This document shows positions 24,136 to 34,500 of a stretch of 64,000 nucleotides of DNA, piece after piece. Each line of letters opens with the position of its first letter. Position 1 is the first letter of the stretch. The stretch lies in contig JAWHQI010000170.1 in assembly GCA_033032865.1 (NCBI GenBank), forward strand, positions 2,105,001 to 2,169,000, read 5' to 3'. The position numbers were made by a program, and so were the translations under genes. A model generated the notes under the pieces. It was not told where the DNA came from. It was given only the letters and a program-made list of their open reading frames with translations, and ran no database searches. The stretch comes from Dactylorhiza incarnata. Lineage: Eukaryota; Streptophyta; Magnoliopsida; Asparagales; Orchidaceae.

Positions 24136-24595
24136 GCGGGGATTGCTCCCGCGAGGGGAGGTGGCGTCGCCTTTGCGCCTGTCGCGGCTTCGTGCGCCCA
24201 TCTTTCCCGCCGAATCAGTGGAGGAGTGTTTTTGGAAATAAACTCCGCATTTGGAAATATTCGTTGTCTTTGGAAACATTTTCTGCCAAGTTATCTTATA
24301 AATATGAGCCTCTGTTATGAGCCCCTATCATAAGCCCCCCAAACCTTCGTAATTCACGCCTTGTTAGGGAGTGCGAAGGTTTTTGAATAGTTGGTAGCGG
24401 ACCTGGTCGTCATCCCCGTGTGGCACGCCGAACGATGACTGGGGTAGGCCATTTATTTTTGAAAAAACAAAGCGGAGGGAAAACGGTTGGAGGCGGATGG
24501 GAGAGCGGGCGGCCGGGCTTGGGCGGCCGGCGTCCACGCGAGCGGGCGACGCCCACGCGCCCTCGCGCGCGGCCGGAACCGGCGGAGGAGCGTGC

Positions 24596-24810
24596 GGCCG
24601 GTGCGCGCGGGTCGCCACGCGCGGCCGGTGCGCGCGGGTCGCCACGCGCGGCCGGGGCGCGTGGGTCGCCACGCGCGGCCGAGGGCGGCGGAGGGTGCGG
24701 GCGTCCGGCGTCTGCACGCCTCCGCGTGCGGTGGTCGCTCGCGCGCCCCCGCGTGCTGTGGTCGCTCGCGCGCCCCCGCGTGCTGTGGTCGCTCGCGCGC
24801 CCCCGTGCGC
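24596..24810. repeat. Two adjoining 27-bp GC-rich minisatellites
   Basis: The first array has about three units of GTGCGCGCGGGTCGCCACGC plus GCGGCCG (24596-24690). The second has about three to four units of GTGGTCGCTCGCGCGCCCCC plus GCGTGCT (24727-24806). The surrounding 24480-25070 is over 75 percent GC by eye. Because 27 is divisible by 3, several frames on both strands stay open for up to 270 codons, but none is a credible protein. Confidence 0.8.
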
Positions 24811-25194
24811 GGCCGACGCGCGTGGGACCTTGCGCGCGACCGACGCGCGTGGGGCCTTGCGCGCGACCGTGAGTGGGTGGGGGCGCGGGCGCCCGATGCC
24901 CGCGCGCCCCCGTGCGCGGCCGGCGCCTGCGCGCTCGCGCGTGGGCTCGTGCTTGCGCGTCCTGCGCGCAGGCGCCATCCGCGCACGGCCGGGCGCCCGG
25001 CGCCCTTGCGCGCTCGCGCGCGGACGGGGCCTGTGGTGCGGGCATCCGGTGCCCGTGCGCCGTTACTTACGGAAAATGGCGCGCGCCCTCGCGCATTTTT
25101 GGTCGGAAGTGCGGCTTATATTTGATTTGCGCCACTTTGGACTTTTGATATTATTTTTAACGCCAGTGCACATGTGTGTTTTCTTTCCTTTCAG

Positions 25195-26760
25195 GCTTCG
25201 AAGAAAGGTGGCCAGTCGAGGCCGATGCGCCTGCGCTCTTCACTTGATGGTGCTCGAATCGAGATGTGGCGCAAAAGATTCGGGTTGCCTTCGAATGTCG
25301 AGGTGAAATTCCCGGGGGTGGAGGAGCGCGTTCAGAATCCGCCCACGGGCTTCGTGACGCTTTCTGAGAGCTGCCTGAAGTCTGGGTTTCGCCTTCCTCC
25401 ATCTGAGGAGGCTATTGAGATATTCCGGTTCTGTGGCGTCCCGATTACCCAGTTCACTCCTGCCGGGATGTCAAACATTATGGGGATGGTGGTGTTCTTT
25501 CGGGAGCATAGCGCGCACTTTTCTCTCGAGCTCTTCAAGGACTGGTGTGAGGTCTCCACTGACTCGGGTGGTCGGATTGAGGTTCAGAGCAACAAGAGCT
25601 GGTTTCGTTTTGGTGAGAAAACAGACTATCGCCATGCGAACACCCTCTATGGGTACGTCCGGAATCGCTGGGAGCTTCCGGAGCTTTGGAGAGCGCTTCC
25701 TGGACGTTGCCGCCGGCTGACCGGACGGGAAGACGAGTTCCTTCCTATTCCCGATTTTCCTGGCCGGGAAGGGTTGTCGAAGGCTTTGTTCAGCGTTTTC
25801 AACTGCGTGGAGGAGAGTCGTCTGCTCTCGGTGGGGCTTTCCTGGGATGCCGAGCGAGAGGCCGCCGTTCCCATAGAGCGCGGAAAAAAGAGGAAGGTTG
25901 TTTTTAAGAACGGAGATTCTGGCTCGGGCTCCGCTCCGCCAAGGTATAGGAGCCACGATCATGAGGCTGGCCCGAGCCGCCGCCGGGGGAGCCGATTTCG
26001 CCCGATCCGGAGGTCGAGATTCTGGCATCTCCTACTGCCGATCGGTTTACATAGGGAGATTTGCCGCCGCCTCCTCCATTCCTACCGCCGAGGCGAGTTT
26101 CTTCTTCTCTTCAGGCGATGACTTCTGCGGTAAGTGGGGTTTTTCTTTCCGGTTGTTGGCTCGTCTTTGCTATCGTTGTTTATGCTCTTTGTCTGCCTCC
26201 TTTGTGTTTGCAGGCGAATGTTCTGACTAATGTTGCTCTTACGTGGAATGATTACTACGTGGGCCTCAAAGATAGTTATATCTCTCTTCAGGAGGAGCTG
26301 CGCGTGGCGAGGTGCGACATGTCCGTTCTGTAGAGGAAGAGGGATCGCGATTTATCCCGTATCAAGCAGCTGGAGGCCGATATTTCTTAAATCCCGATCT
26401 GAGGTCGAGAAGTTGCGGGAGGAGTATGGAGGGGACAAGGCGCTTGCCCAGGATGCGCTTCGTCAACTGTCGGAGGCTCAGGGGGAGATGTTCCGCATGG
26501 AGGGGGAGCTGGGCTTTCTGAGGAGCGAGGCGGACCGGTAGTCATCGATAGAGCGCAGCCTTGAGGAGGCCAAGGCGGCTGGAGTGACCGAGTATAAAGA
26601 CTCCCTTGCCTTCGTTAAGGAGCGGTTTCAGATGGCGGAGGAGATTCGTGCCGAGATCATGACGAAGGAGGTTGAGCCTCTGATAGAGGATGAGCGCGAA
26701 ATCGCCTTCTAGCGCGGTATTCAGAAGACTCTTCGCATGATGGGGAAGAAGTTTGGATGT
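25195..26760 (+). pseudogene. Antisense ORF of Gypsy element C (Tat-type aORF), decayed
   Basis: The frame runs opposite to the retroelement, between gag and the 3' LTR. It opens after a splice-acceptor-like CTTTCAG (25191-25194). The first part (to about 25990) carries the pattern SGFRLPP..IEIFRFCGVPI, then QFTPAGMSNIMGMVVFF and LELFKDW, resembling the putative gypsy-type transposon domain (Pfam Transposase_28) found in plant antisense ORFs. A frameshift near 25995 moves the frame, and an in-frame TAG follows near 26055. A phase-0 intron is suggested by GCG|GTAAGT (26130) and TTTGCAG|GCG (26213-26214). The second exon is coiled-coil-like (SLQEELRVARCDM, EVEKLREEYGGDK, FRMEGELGFLRSEADR), broken by several stops (near 26331, 26539 and 26710) and a frameshift near 26388. 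The function of such ORFs is not established. Confidence 0.75.
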
Positions 26761-27116
26761 CACCGCTGGTATCGGAGCCGGGGATCTTTCAGAGGATGAA
26801 TGCTCGGACGTGGCCGAAGACTGATGTTGACTATCTTTCGTTTTTCCGCTTTCCGCACTATCGTTTGCTTGGGCGTCGTACTGGGCTGGTTCGATTGCAT
26901 TCAGTCTTTCTGTTTTTCGCATTATCGTTTGACTTGCGTGCAGCGTTTAGCCGAAGTATTCCCTTATTGAGTTTATCGTGTTTATTTCTTTGCGCGATCC
27001 TGTTAATTTGGTTGTTGGTACCTGCATGGTTTGATTGTTTTCAAGATGAGTTTTGCGTGGGACTGAGCTCGCGGCTTTCAAATTATATATATATATATAA
27101 AATTAGCTTGCGCAAG
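26761..27116. other. Non-coding linker in element C
   Basis: Retroelement internal DNA without a recognisable domain. It contains an (AT)n microsatellite near 27084-27099. Confidence 0.5.
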
Positions 27117-27322
27117 TCTGTGCTTGCGGCTTTTTGCACGAGTCTGCGCTCGCGGCTTTGGTGCACGAGTCTGTGCTCGCGGCTTTGGTGCACGAGTCTA
27201 TGCTCGCGACTTTGGTGCTCGAGTCTGTGCTCGCGGCTTTGGTGCACGGGTCTGTGCTCGCGGCTTTGGTGCACGGGTCTGTGCTCGCGGCTTTGGTGCA
27301 CGCGTCTGTGCTCGCGGCTTGG
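27117..27322. repeat. 27-bp minisatellite (CTCGCGGCTTTGGTGCACGA)
   Basis: About seven to eight direct units of CTCGCGGCTTTGGTGCACGA plus GTCTGTG. The period is exactly 27 bp, so frames stay open on both strands. The sequence differs from the 27-bp arrays at 24596-24810. Confidence 0.9.
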
Positions 27323-27641
27323 CTGGTGAATAGCGGGTGTATTCAAACCGGGGGTGATCGTAGGGGGCAGGCCCCCACGACACCGGGACTTGACGGCGGA
27401 GGAGAAGGGCAAACCTTCAATCGACGGCGGTGCAAAGTCCCTGGGGCAGGACCCTAAAGCGGTTCCTGCAGTAGAATAGTTTAGAACAGGTAGAATTCAA
27501 TTTAGAAAATGAATGCTGATACATGCGCAAGTGCAGTCTTGCGATTCCTGAGTTGGTGAGTTTCTGATACAAGTTTTGTCTATAGAGAAGGTAATCTTTG
27601 AGATCCCTTTGCGCTATGCTTGCTCAAGCCTCTTCGGTCGT

Positions 27642-29222
27642 TCAGCTTGGTGGGCGGCGGTGGCCCGGTGATCGATCTTTGGTGGCATCCTTCTGTGCCT
27701 CTTCGCGGAAAGCCTCCAGGTGCCCTAACTGGACGAGGCGTTCGATTTCTTCTTTCAGCCTTGCGCAGTGCTCCGTTCGGTGCCCTCGGCCTTTGTGGAA
27801 GTGGCAAAACTGGGCTTGATCTCCCTTGTGCAGGGAGAGCCATTTGGGCCAGTTGATGATCTTGCTATTGCTGATTATAGACAATATGTGCTCGCGGGGG
27901 GTATTCAACGGGGTGAAGCTCCGGGGGCCTTGATTTGCTATCCCTTGGGAATGGCCTGCTCGGTTCTGAGTGAGCAGTTCAGCCTTCTCGAACTGCTGTT
28001 GCTGTCCCTTTCTCTTGCGGCATGTATCGAACTGCAGCGGACTTGCTGACGCCTGAAATTTGGCTTTTCCAGCCAACGTGGGGGTTGCGCGGTCCTTCCG
28101 CGCGCCTTGCTTCTCAGACTTTGGTTTCGACGATGGGTCGTTGTTGATCCAAGGGAGCTTGGAGCCGGGCGCGTCGAAACCGTGAATCGCATTCCTGAGG
28201 ATACTCCCTTTATTGTCCATGCGCCCGGACATGGAAACGTCGTGGTCCAGGGCGTCTAGTAAGAGGCTCCCAAATATTGCGTCGTAGGGGGAGTCTGCCT
28301 CGGCGACGACGAACTGAACGTCGTATTGAACTGGTTCTGAGTGCGTCCCTACTTGGACGGGGAGGGTGATGGTTCCTACGGTGGGTACCGTAGTTCCGTC
28401 TGGGAACCCTGCGTCGCTGGCCCTGAGCTTGAGGTTCCCGCTTAGGAGTTTGAGCAGTACCACAGCGGTCAGGAATAGGATGTTGAAGGAGATGCGCTGA
28501 GTCACCAACGCTCTCCTTAGCTCACAGGGTGGACTGCCTATGCTTGCGTCTAGGGCCAAGTCCATCCATGCGTAGGGACGCTCCTGGTGGAAACTTGCAC
28601 AGATCTTCTGCTGCTGCATGCTCCGCTCTGCCTCCCTTAGGCGGGGTGGCTCGTCCGCGCCGGGCTTTTCCTGCCCTTGCTCTTGGATCCTCGGTGTGCG
28701 CGCTTCGTGCCATTCAACGAACAGCTGAGAAAACTCGGTGAAGTTGTGAATTGCTCCATCTGGCATGGATTGATACCAGCGGAGGGCGCTCCCGCGCAGT
28801 GTCTTGGTGAAGATTTTGCAGCTGATTTGGTCGGGAAGTCCGAACGTCCGCACCGTCATCAAGAAGTGATTAACGTGCGCGTACGGGTCTTCTGCTCCGC
28901 GGAACTCCTTGATGTGCGGGAGCTTCAGCCATGACGGGACTGGGTGCGCCAGAATTGACTCTGACAGGGGGGATCGCCCTTGCGGGTGCGCGATATCGTT
29001 CGGATCCTGTCCCGCCGTGAGAGGGGCCGGCTTGCTAGTCGGTCCATCCCACTGGGGCTGGATTGGTGCGGCGATAGGCGCTCTTTTCATCGGGCCTTCA
29101 GGAATTGAGGAACTGCATGCGTTGGACAGTTCGGGGGAGGTGTCCACCCTTGCTGGTTCAGTGAACTCAGGTGAAGCGGGCACTGCGTTTGGGGATCTTT
29201 TGTTTGGTAATTGGGAATCCAT
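27642..29222 (-). CDS. Gag-like protein of Gypsy element C with displaced protease segment
   Basis: An intact frame of 526 codons from the ATG at 29222, just after the primer-binding site; an upstream ATG at 29291 lies in the LTR and is less likely. Residues from about 85 to 170 form the retrotransposon Gag core (LPHIKEFRGAEDPYAHVNHF, then LRGSALRWYQSMPDGAIHNF). The middle, roughly residues 245-340, resembles the carboxyl half of a Gypsy aspartic protease (ISFNILFLTA, VGTITLPVQVG, YDAIFGSLLLDAL). It is followed by the usual Gag tail: PLNTPREHIL and a zinc-knuckle variant CHFHKGRGHRTEHC, then LKEEIERLVQLG. In related elements the order is Gag tail first and protease after it, so the domains here appear shuffled. 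No catalytic DTG or DSG is visible. The frame has no internal stop despite the missing pol. Confidence 0.85.
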   Translation of the reverse strand: MDSQLPNKRSPNAVPASPEFTEPARVDTSPELSNACSSSIPEGPMKRAPIAAPIQPQWDGPTSKPAPLTAGQDPNDIAHPQGRSPLSESILAHPVPSWLKLPHIKEFRGAEDPYAHVNHFLMTVRTFGLPDQISCKIFTKTLRGSALRWYQSMPDGAIHNFTEFSQLFVEWHEARTPRIQEQGQEKPGADEPPRLREAERSMQQQKICASFHQERPYAWMDLALDASIGSPPCELRRALVTQRISFNILFLTAVVLLKLLSGNLKLRASDAGFPDGTTVPTVGTITLPVQVGTHSEPVQYDVQFVVAEADSPYDAIFGSLLLDALDHDVSMSGRMDNKGSILRNAIHGFDAPGSKLPWINNDPSSKPKSEKQGARKDRATPTLAGKAKFQASASPLQFDTCRKRKGQQQQFEKAELLTQNRAGHSQGIANQGPRSFTPLNTPREHILSIISNSKIINWPKWLSLHKGDQAQFCHFHKGRGHRTEHCARLKEEIERLVQLGHLEAFREEAQKDATKDRSPGHRRPPS

Positions 29223-29225
29223 TTC

Positions 29226-29243
29226 CCACAGACTGCGCCAAAC
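29226..29243 (-). other. Primer-binding site of Gypsy element C
   Basis: On the minus strand GTTTGGCGCAGTCTGTGG directly follows the CAACA end of the 5' LTR. Element D has the near-identical TTTGGCGCCGTCTGTG at the same place. The tRNA species that would pair was not determined. Confidence 0.75.
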
Positions 29244-30569
29244 TGTTGCAGAACGCTTAGGGCTCGTGGTAGACCGGTCCAATTGAACCACCTTAGCTCG
29301 TGAGCGATCTAAGCGCGCAAACAGTCAATTCGAGATTTGCTGAGTACACTGGGACCTTTTAACGTGGAAAACCCGGAAAGGGTAAAAAACCACGCGGCCG
29401 GAGCTGTGCCGACCAAACTTCACTATCTTCAGGGGGTTACAATCTGGTAATCAGAACTCGAGCGCGACAGACCGCTACTCGTTACAACAAGAAAGAGAGA
29501 GAGAGAGTGCTCTGAGGGTGACAGACCACCTCTCGGAAAAACTAAGTCTTTTTTCCTTCCGAGAATTCTGGAGAACAAAAGTGAGAAGCTGAGTCGCCTT
29601 CCGGGAACAAAAGTGAGAAGCTGAGTCGCTTTTCGGGAACGAAAGTGAGAAGCTGAGTCGCCTTCCGGGAACAAAAGTGAGAAGCTGAGTCGCCTTTCGG
29701 GAACGAAAGTGAGAAGCTGAGTCGCCTTCCGGGAACAAAAGTGAGAAACTGAGTCGCCTTTCGGGAACGAAAGTGAGAAGCTGAGTCGCCTTCCGGGAAT
29801 AAAAGTGAGAAGCTGAGTCGCCTTTCGGGAACGAAAGTGAGAAGCTGAGTCGCCTTTCGGGAACGAAAGTGAGAAGCTGAGTCGCCTTTCGGGAACGAAA
29901 GTGAGAATCTGAGTCGCCTTCCGGGAACAAAAGTGAGAAGCTGAGTCGCCTTTCGGGAACGAAAGTGAGAAGCTGAGTCGCCTTCCGGGAGCAAAGGAAA
30001 TCTTCAAGCGCCGAAGGAGAATTCCGCAAAAGTCTGCAAGGAGCTCTCCCGGGTCCAGAAGTCCAGGTCCTCTTAAATGAAGCCTTGGGGGTCCTTTTAT
30101 AGCTTTGGCCATGGCCGCAGCCCGCTTAGGGGGCGGCGCGGGTGCGCCCCTTGCGGGGCGCAGGGGGGGGGGGGAGGTGCGGCCACACCCCGCACGGGGT
30201 GAGAAGGGCGACGCGACTGTAGCCCGAGGGGGTGCGGCCCGGCCGCACCCCCTCGCGGGGTGCAGCATGGCCGCACCCCCCATGGGGTGCGGTTTGGCTG
30301 CACCCCTTGGGGGTGCGGCCCGGGCGCACCCCGCTTGGGGGGCGGCGCGGGTGCGCCCCTTGAGGGGCGCGGTTGCGGGGATTGCTCCCGCGAGGGGAGG
30401 TGGCGTCGCCTTTGCGCCTGTCGCGGCTTCGTGCGCCCATCTTTCCCGCCGAATCGGTGGGGGAGTGTTTTTGGAAATAAACTCCGCATTTGGAAATATT
30501 CGTTGTCTTTGGAAACATTTTCTGCCAAGTTATCTTATAAATATGAGCCTCTGTTATGAGCCCCTATCA
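29244..30569 (-). repeat. 5' LTR of Gypsy element C
   Basis: A 1326-bp LTR, TGTTGCAGAACGC to CCCCTATCA on the plus strand. It contains about 13 units of the 32-bp array (29576-29990), a TATA-like CTATAAAAGG on the minus strand near 30100 and GC-rich hairpins at 30160-30365. Compared with the 3' LTR it lacks about 0.75 kb after the TATA region (the 24-bp array and flanks) and has more 32-bp units. Confidence 0.9.
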
Positions 30570-30847
30570 ACGTGCATTTACGAAGTATTTACATGGAATT
30601 ATATTTGTCAAATGCTAACTCATATATGTTGTATAATTCTTCCTTTGCCAATTCATTTTGTATGATTAAAATCAAATTAAATTTTACATATAAGTTATTG
30701 GCATGTTTCCTTTGAAATTTTTTCATGTAAAAGATCATATTTTCACTCCTTTTTGTCTCCCCGCACCTCAAGATGTCCAATTTTTAAACTTGAAGTAACT
30801 TTAAGAGGCCACCCATCCTAAAATTACTTCAACCCGAGCACACTTAA

Positions 30848-31067
30848 GCTCCGTTTGGCACGACAGTGACAATCATGAGCGCTGTGATTATGAACCGTCG
30901 TTCGTGAACGCCCGCCTACCTTACGGAACTTCATCTGCTTTTATGTTCAAACTAATTTTACTTTCTTGATGGCGGTCATAACCGTTGCCATGCCAAACAT
31001 ACATTCTATGAGAATGCTGTTTTTTGTCTAAACTCACCGGAGCAAAAAAGCTGCACCAAACAGAGTC
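30848..31067. mobile_element. Tourist-like MITE, copy 2
   Basis: A 220-bp element with ends GCTCCGTTTGGCAC and, at the right, GCACCAAACAGAGTC, flanked by TTAA on both sides (30844-30847 and 31068-31071). The sub-terminal AACTCACCGGAGCAAA near the right end and the interior ATGAACCGTCGTTC..GAACG tie it to the copies at 6014 and 55885. It lies in the upstream region of the carbamoyl-phosphate synthase gene, about 480 bp before its ATG. Confidence 0.72.
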
Positions 31068-31551
31068 TTAAATAATAACATAGTTCACACAACTCTATTA
31101 GCGAGCCCCGACCAAACTTTATGCAACAGATTGCAATTCATGAAATAATATGTTCATAAAGTAAGCAGTACATCCTTAGCTCATCGTCCACATAAATATT
31201 ATTGTCGTGCTCAATACAAAACTCAATAGAAATTAAACGATGGAAGAAGTAATTTTTAAAATTAAATAAAACATGCAATTTTTTTAATAAATGTACAAAT
31301 AATATTTCATGAGAAATATTAATCATTCAGAACTAAAAAATAATTATTAACTATTAGGATTATCGGCAAAAACATACAAATTAAACTCAATTATTAAAAA
31401 TGTGTAGTGCATCACATTCACAACTCAGCGCTTAACCCCTTGCCCTACAAAAAAACTCTTCCGGCGCTGCTACGCCCCTCAGCTTAAAAGGGTTTTCTCC
31501 CGCCACCACCACCTCCACATTGTTTTCAATCTCCTCCATCTCCTCCATCGG
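31068..31551 (+). promoter_or_regulatory. Upstream region and probable 5' UTR of the CPSase gene
   Basis: An AT-rich stretch followed from about 31430 by a less AT-rich, CT-rich leader (ACCACCACCTCCAC, CTCCTCCATCTCCTCC) typical of a plant 5' UTR. No unambiguous TATA box was singled out. Between the Gypsy element ending at 30569 and the start codon there is under 1 kb, part of it the MITE at 30848. Confidence 0.4.
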
Positions 31552-34500
31552 ATGGCTGTAATGATCACGATGAGTGGAATCCAAGCATCTACTCGTGCGT
31601 TCACGTCACCTTCGCCCGTTTCTCGCCGGTTTCACGCCGGTTTCTCGCCGGTTTTCACCGGATTCACGCCGTCTTCGCTACACCTTCGGCGCAATATCCA
31701 ATCAACTTTGTTTGGATCCACGTTGCAGTCATCAAATTCATCGCCGCTTGACCTATGCAAGGTAGTTCATCCCCTCCTCTTTGCGTCCACCCTTTAGCTG
31801 CAGATGTCGCTAATTCACACTCAATCAAGATGGCACGCCCCCACCGAGCAAACATGGCACTGAAAATGGTTGCCGGTTAGATGTTCGAGCTCAACTGTTT
31901 CGACGAGCTTCAGATTCCATTTTGCCGTGACTATCTTAAAACGTTTTTGTTTGCTGTTCATCTTTTTGGAGATGATTTATCCATGAAAGATTATTTAATT
32001 TTGTTCAAACTTCCTAGCATTGTAGTTTATATAGCTTTTCATTTAATAACGGCAGCAGAATCTTTTCAGTTCCTGTTGATCCTTGTCAGGAGCTTTCACC
32101 ATTGCTATGGATGTTCCCGCTCCACATTTTTTCTCAGTTCATCACTTTTTTGTCTTGACCATTGCTAATGATGGTAGCAGAATCATAGAACTTGGGTTTT
32201 TCTCATATTAAGTTAATCTGTCCCTTTGTAATCCTCACCATAAATCCCTGTCTTCGATATGCTACTTTTTGTTCTTTGTTTGCATAATTTTTTTAGTTAT
32301 GTAAACATTGCTTATGATTTAATTTGACCTCTTTTTAGTTAGTTTAATTTATGGTTGGTTGTAAACTCCAAATCATGATACTTATATTAGTTTAATCCTA
32401 TATTTATTTTCCATATAAAATAATATTGAATCTCTTTAATGGGGTTTCTTGCAGGCTGTTGAAGGAGTCAGCACACTTTTATCTGGAGGTGATAGCAGTG
32501 GTGAGTTGATTTGTATGATTTACATCTTTTTGATGTTCAACTTCACATAAGCTATATGATAACATCAGTGCAATTTTAGTTTCTAATTGCACATTTTTAA
32601 TTTGCAGTATCGACAGAGAGACCGTGGAAAATTTATGATGCTAGGCTAGTTCTTGAAGATGGATCTATATGGATGGCCAAATCATTTGGTGCTTCTGGAA
32701 CACAAGTTGGTGAAGTGGTGTTTAATACTTCTTTGACAGGGTATTCAAACTTTTGTTGTTGTTTTCTCAGTTTACTCATTTCCAAAAAAAAAAAAGCATT
32801 TTTGGGATATGCGCCTAAAGTAGAACATTTGGCAAGCATTTATTTCTGTCTAATACATATTGTTCTTTGATATAAAGAAACATTTCTTCAGGTCACTTTC
32901 TTAGTTTACTAGATGGTTTATATAAGAAAAAGTAGTCATGTGCAAACTTATTTATAGTTGTAGAAATTTCAATTCCTGAGCAGCAGTGCTAATAAATATT
33001 CTTGAGACTATCATACATAGTATTGACCATCTGTCACAAAGAAGGAGAAAAGGAATGCCTGGCTTAGGATCATTGTACGTGAGAAAAATAATTTCTATTA
33101 ATGAAATAGCAAGACAGAAAATGCTCAAAGACAGTTTTATAGGTATATACAGGTAGATAATCACATAGCTACATATTGCTATGGGGGATGGGGGATGTGT
33201 TTTAGTTGTGGCAAGAAAAGTTTAACTATGCTATTTGTGAGTGTGTGTAGGGGGGGGGGGGAGACATAGTGTTACGATGATGCATCCGCCAACGCACACC
33301 AACTCGCAGGAGTTAAGAGAGCGCATATGGAAACCACCCTAATTAATTTGTGTAATTAATTGGTATTAATCTTAATTAATTAATATTAATTAAATCTTAT
33401 TTTATGTTGTGGTTATGTGAGCCCCCCTCCCTATATAAGGAGGTGGTATGAGAGTGTTTCTTTTATCTTGGGATCATTTGGGTTTTGGGCTCTCATTCTT
33501 GAGAGAGGGGTCTTTGGAGGACCCAACCTCCTTGATCTTGGCCGGAGTTCGCTTCGGATTGTATCCGTGTTCGTGTTTAATGCAATCATGTCTCGCTCTT
33601 TATTCGATGTGGTATCAATGGTCCGACCTGCCGCCCCCGTCCACTCGTTCCAAGCCGTCGGGGCTCAAGCCACGGTGAACACCCGCATCACTGCCATCTC
33701 CATCTGTGCCAAGCTCGATCGACAAATAGAGATGCTCGCCAACATTCTCGCCATGGTGCAGCACCTCCACGATAAGCTCCATCGACTCGAGGAACACGCT
33801 CGGATTCCTCCAGCACCGATTCCGGCAGCCGCAGACGACACCCGCACCACCAGCACCATAGTCGCCCCGATCCCAGCAGTAGCAGCAGAAGCCCGCACCT
33901 CCAGCGCCGTTTCCGCACCGCTTCCAACAGTAACCACACCTCCAGCACTGCTTCCGGCTGCAGAAGCAGAGGGCCGCACCTCCAGCGTCGTTGAGGCACC
34001 ATCGTACGTCGTCGGCCGCCCGATCCAGCCTGCGGCGAGTCCGACAGCCGTAGCCACAACCGCACCTCCAGCGCCGTTTCCGGCTACAGACGCAGAAGCC
34101 CGCACCCCCTCCCACCTACACCTCCAGCGCCGTCGCACTTCCCTCCTGCGTACGCCGGCACCCGTCAAAACCAGACGTGCCCTCTCCTTCCCGCGATCAC
34201 AGACTGCGGGAGCCTCCGCCCCGCCCCCTCGCGCCCTACGCCTGGCACGCCTCCAGACCGTCACCCTCATGTTCCCCTATCGAGCCCCCCGCCTTCCTGT
34301 GTCAGCCTTTAAGGCCCTATGGTACACCCCACTCAAGTCTCCCCTTTCCCATACCGCCAACTACTCCCCTCTAACGAATAATATTTTCTTTCTTTTATTT
34401 CTCTTTGCCCCATCACGTGGACTCCTCCCCCTTCTTCTATCCGCACCTCACTTCACCCCCTCTTTTGAGGACAAAAATAGTTCGTCGTCGTTCCTTTCGA

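Larger units (their letters stand above)
17679..24330 (-). repeat. 3' LTR of Gypsy element C, interrupted
   Basis: The LTR consists of 17679-18091 and 22905-24330, about 1.84 kb in sum, with the CACTA element and one copy of its 3-bp target duplication between. It begins TGTTGCGGAACGC and ends CCCCTATCA on the plus strand. It contains an array of 32-bp units, a TATA-like CTATAAAAGG (minus strand, near 23282), an array of 24-bp units and GC-rich hairpins. It is about 0.5 kb longer than the partner LTR, which lacks the part corresponding to about 23295-24050. Confidence 0.88.
17679..30569 (-). mobile_element. Gypsy element C, Tat-like, non-autonomous, with nested CACTA
   Basis: A complete-ended LTR retrotransposon on the minus strand. 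Both ends are flanked by ACGTG (17674-17678 and 30570-30574). The 5' LTR is 29244-30569 and the 3' LTR is 17679-24330, the latter split by a CACTA transposon at 18092-22901. After the 5' LTR comes a primer-binding site (TTTGGCGCAGTCTGTGG on the minus strand), then a Gag-like frame (29222-27642). Between Gag and the 3' LTR there is no RT, RNase H or integrase. Instead there is an ORF on the opposite strand (25195-26760) and several tandem arrays. The polypurine tract GGTTTGGGGGGCTTA abuts the 3' LTR. The antisense ORF and the histidine-bearing zinc knuckle in Gag are features of the plant Tat lineage. Without the CACTA insertion the element would be about 8.1 kb. Confidence 0.9.

Noticed and set aside
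24364..24480. Possible RT or integrase remnant between the 3' LTR and the antisense ORF of element C
   Set aside because: No catalytic motif (YxDD, D..D..E, HHCC) is visible in any frame from 24331 to 27640.
24453..25306. Long overlapping open frames (up to about 270 codons) on both strands in GC-rich DNA
   Set aside because: They coincide with extreme GC content and 27-bp repeats and have no domain. Lack of stops is explained by composition.
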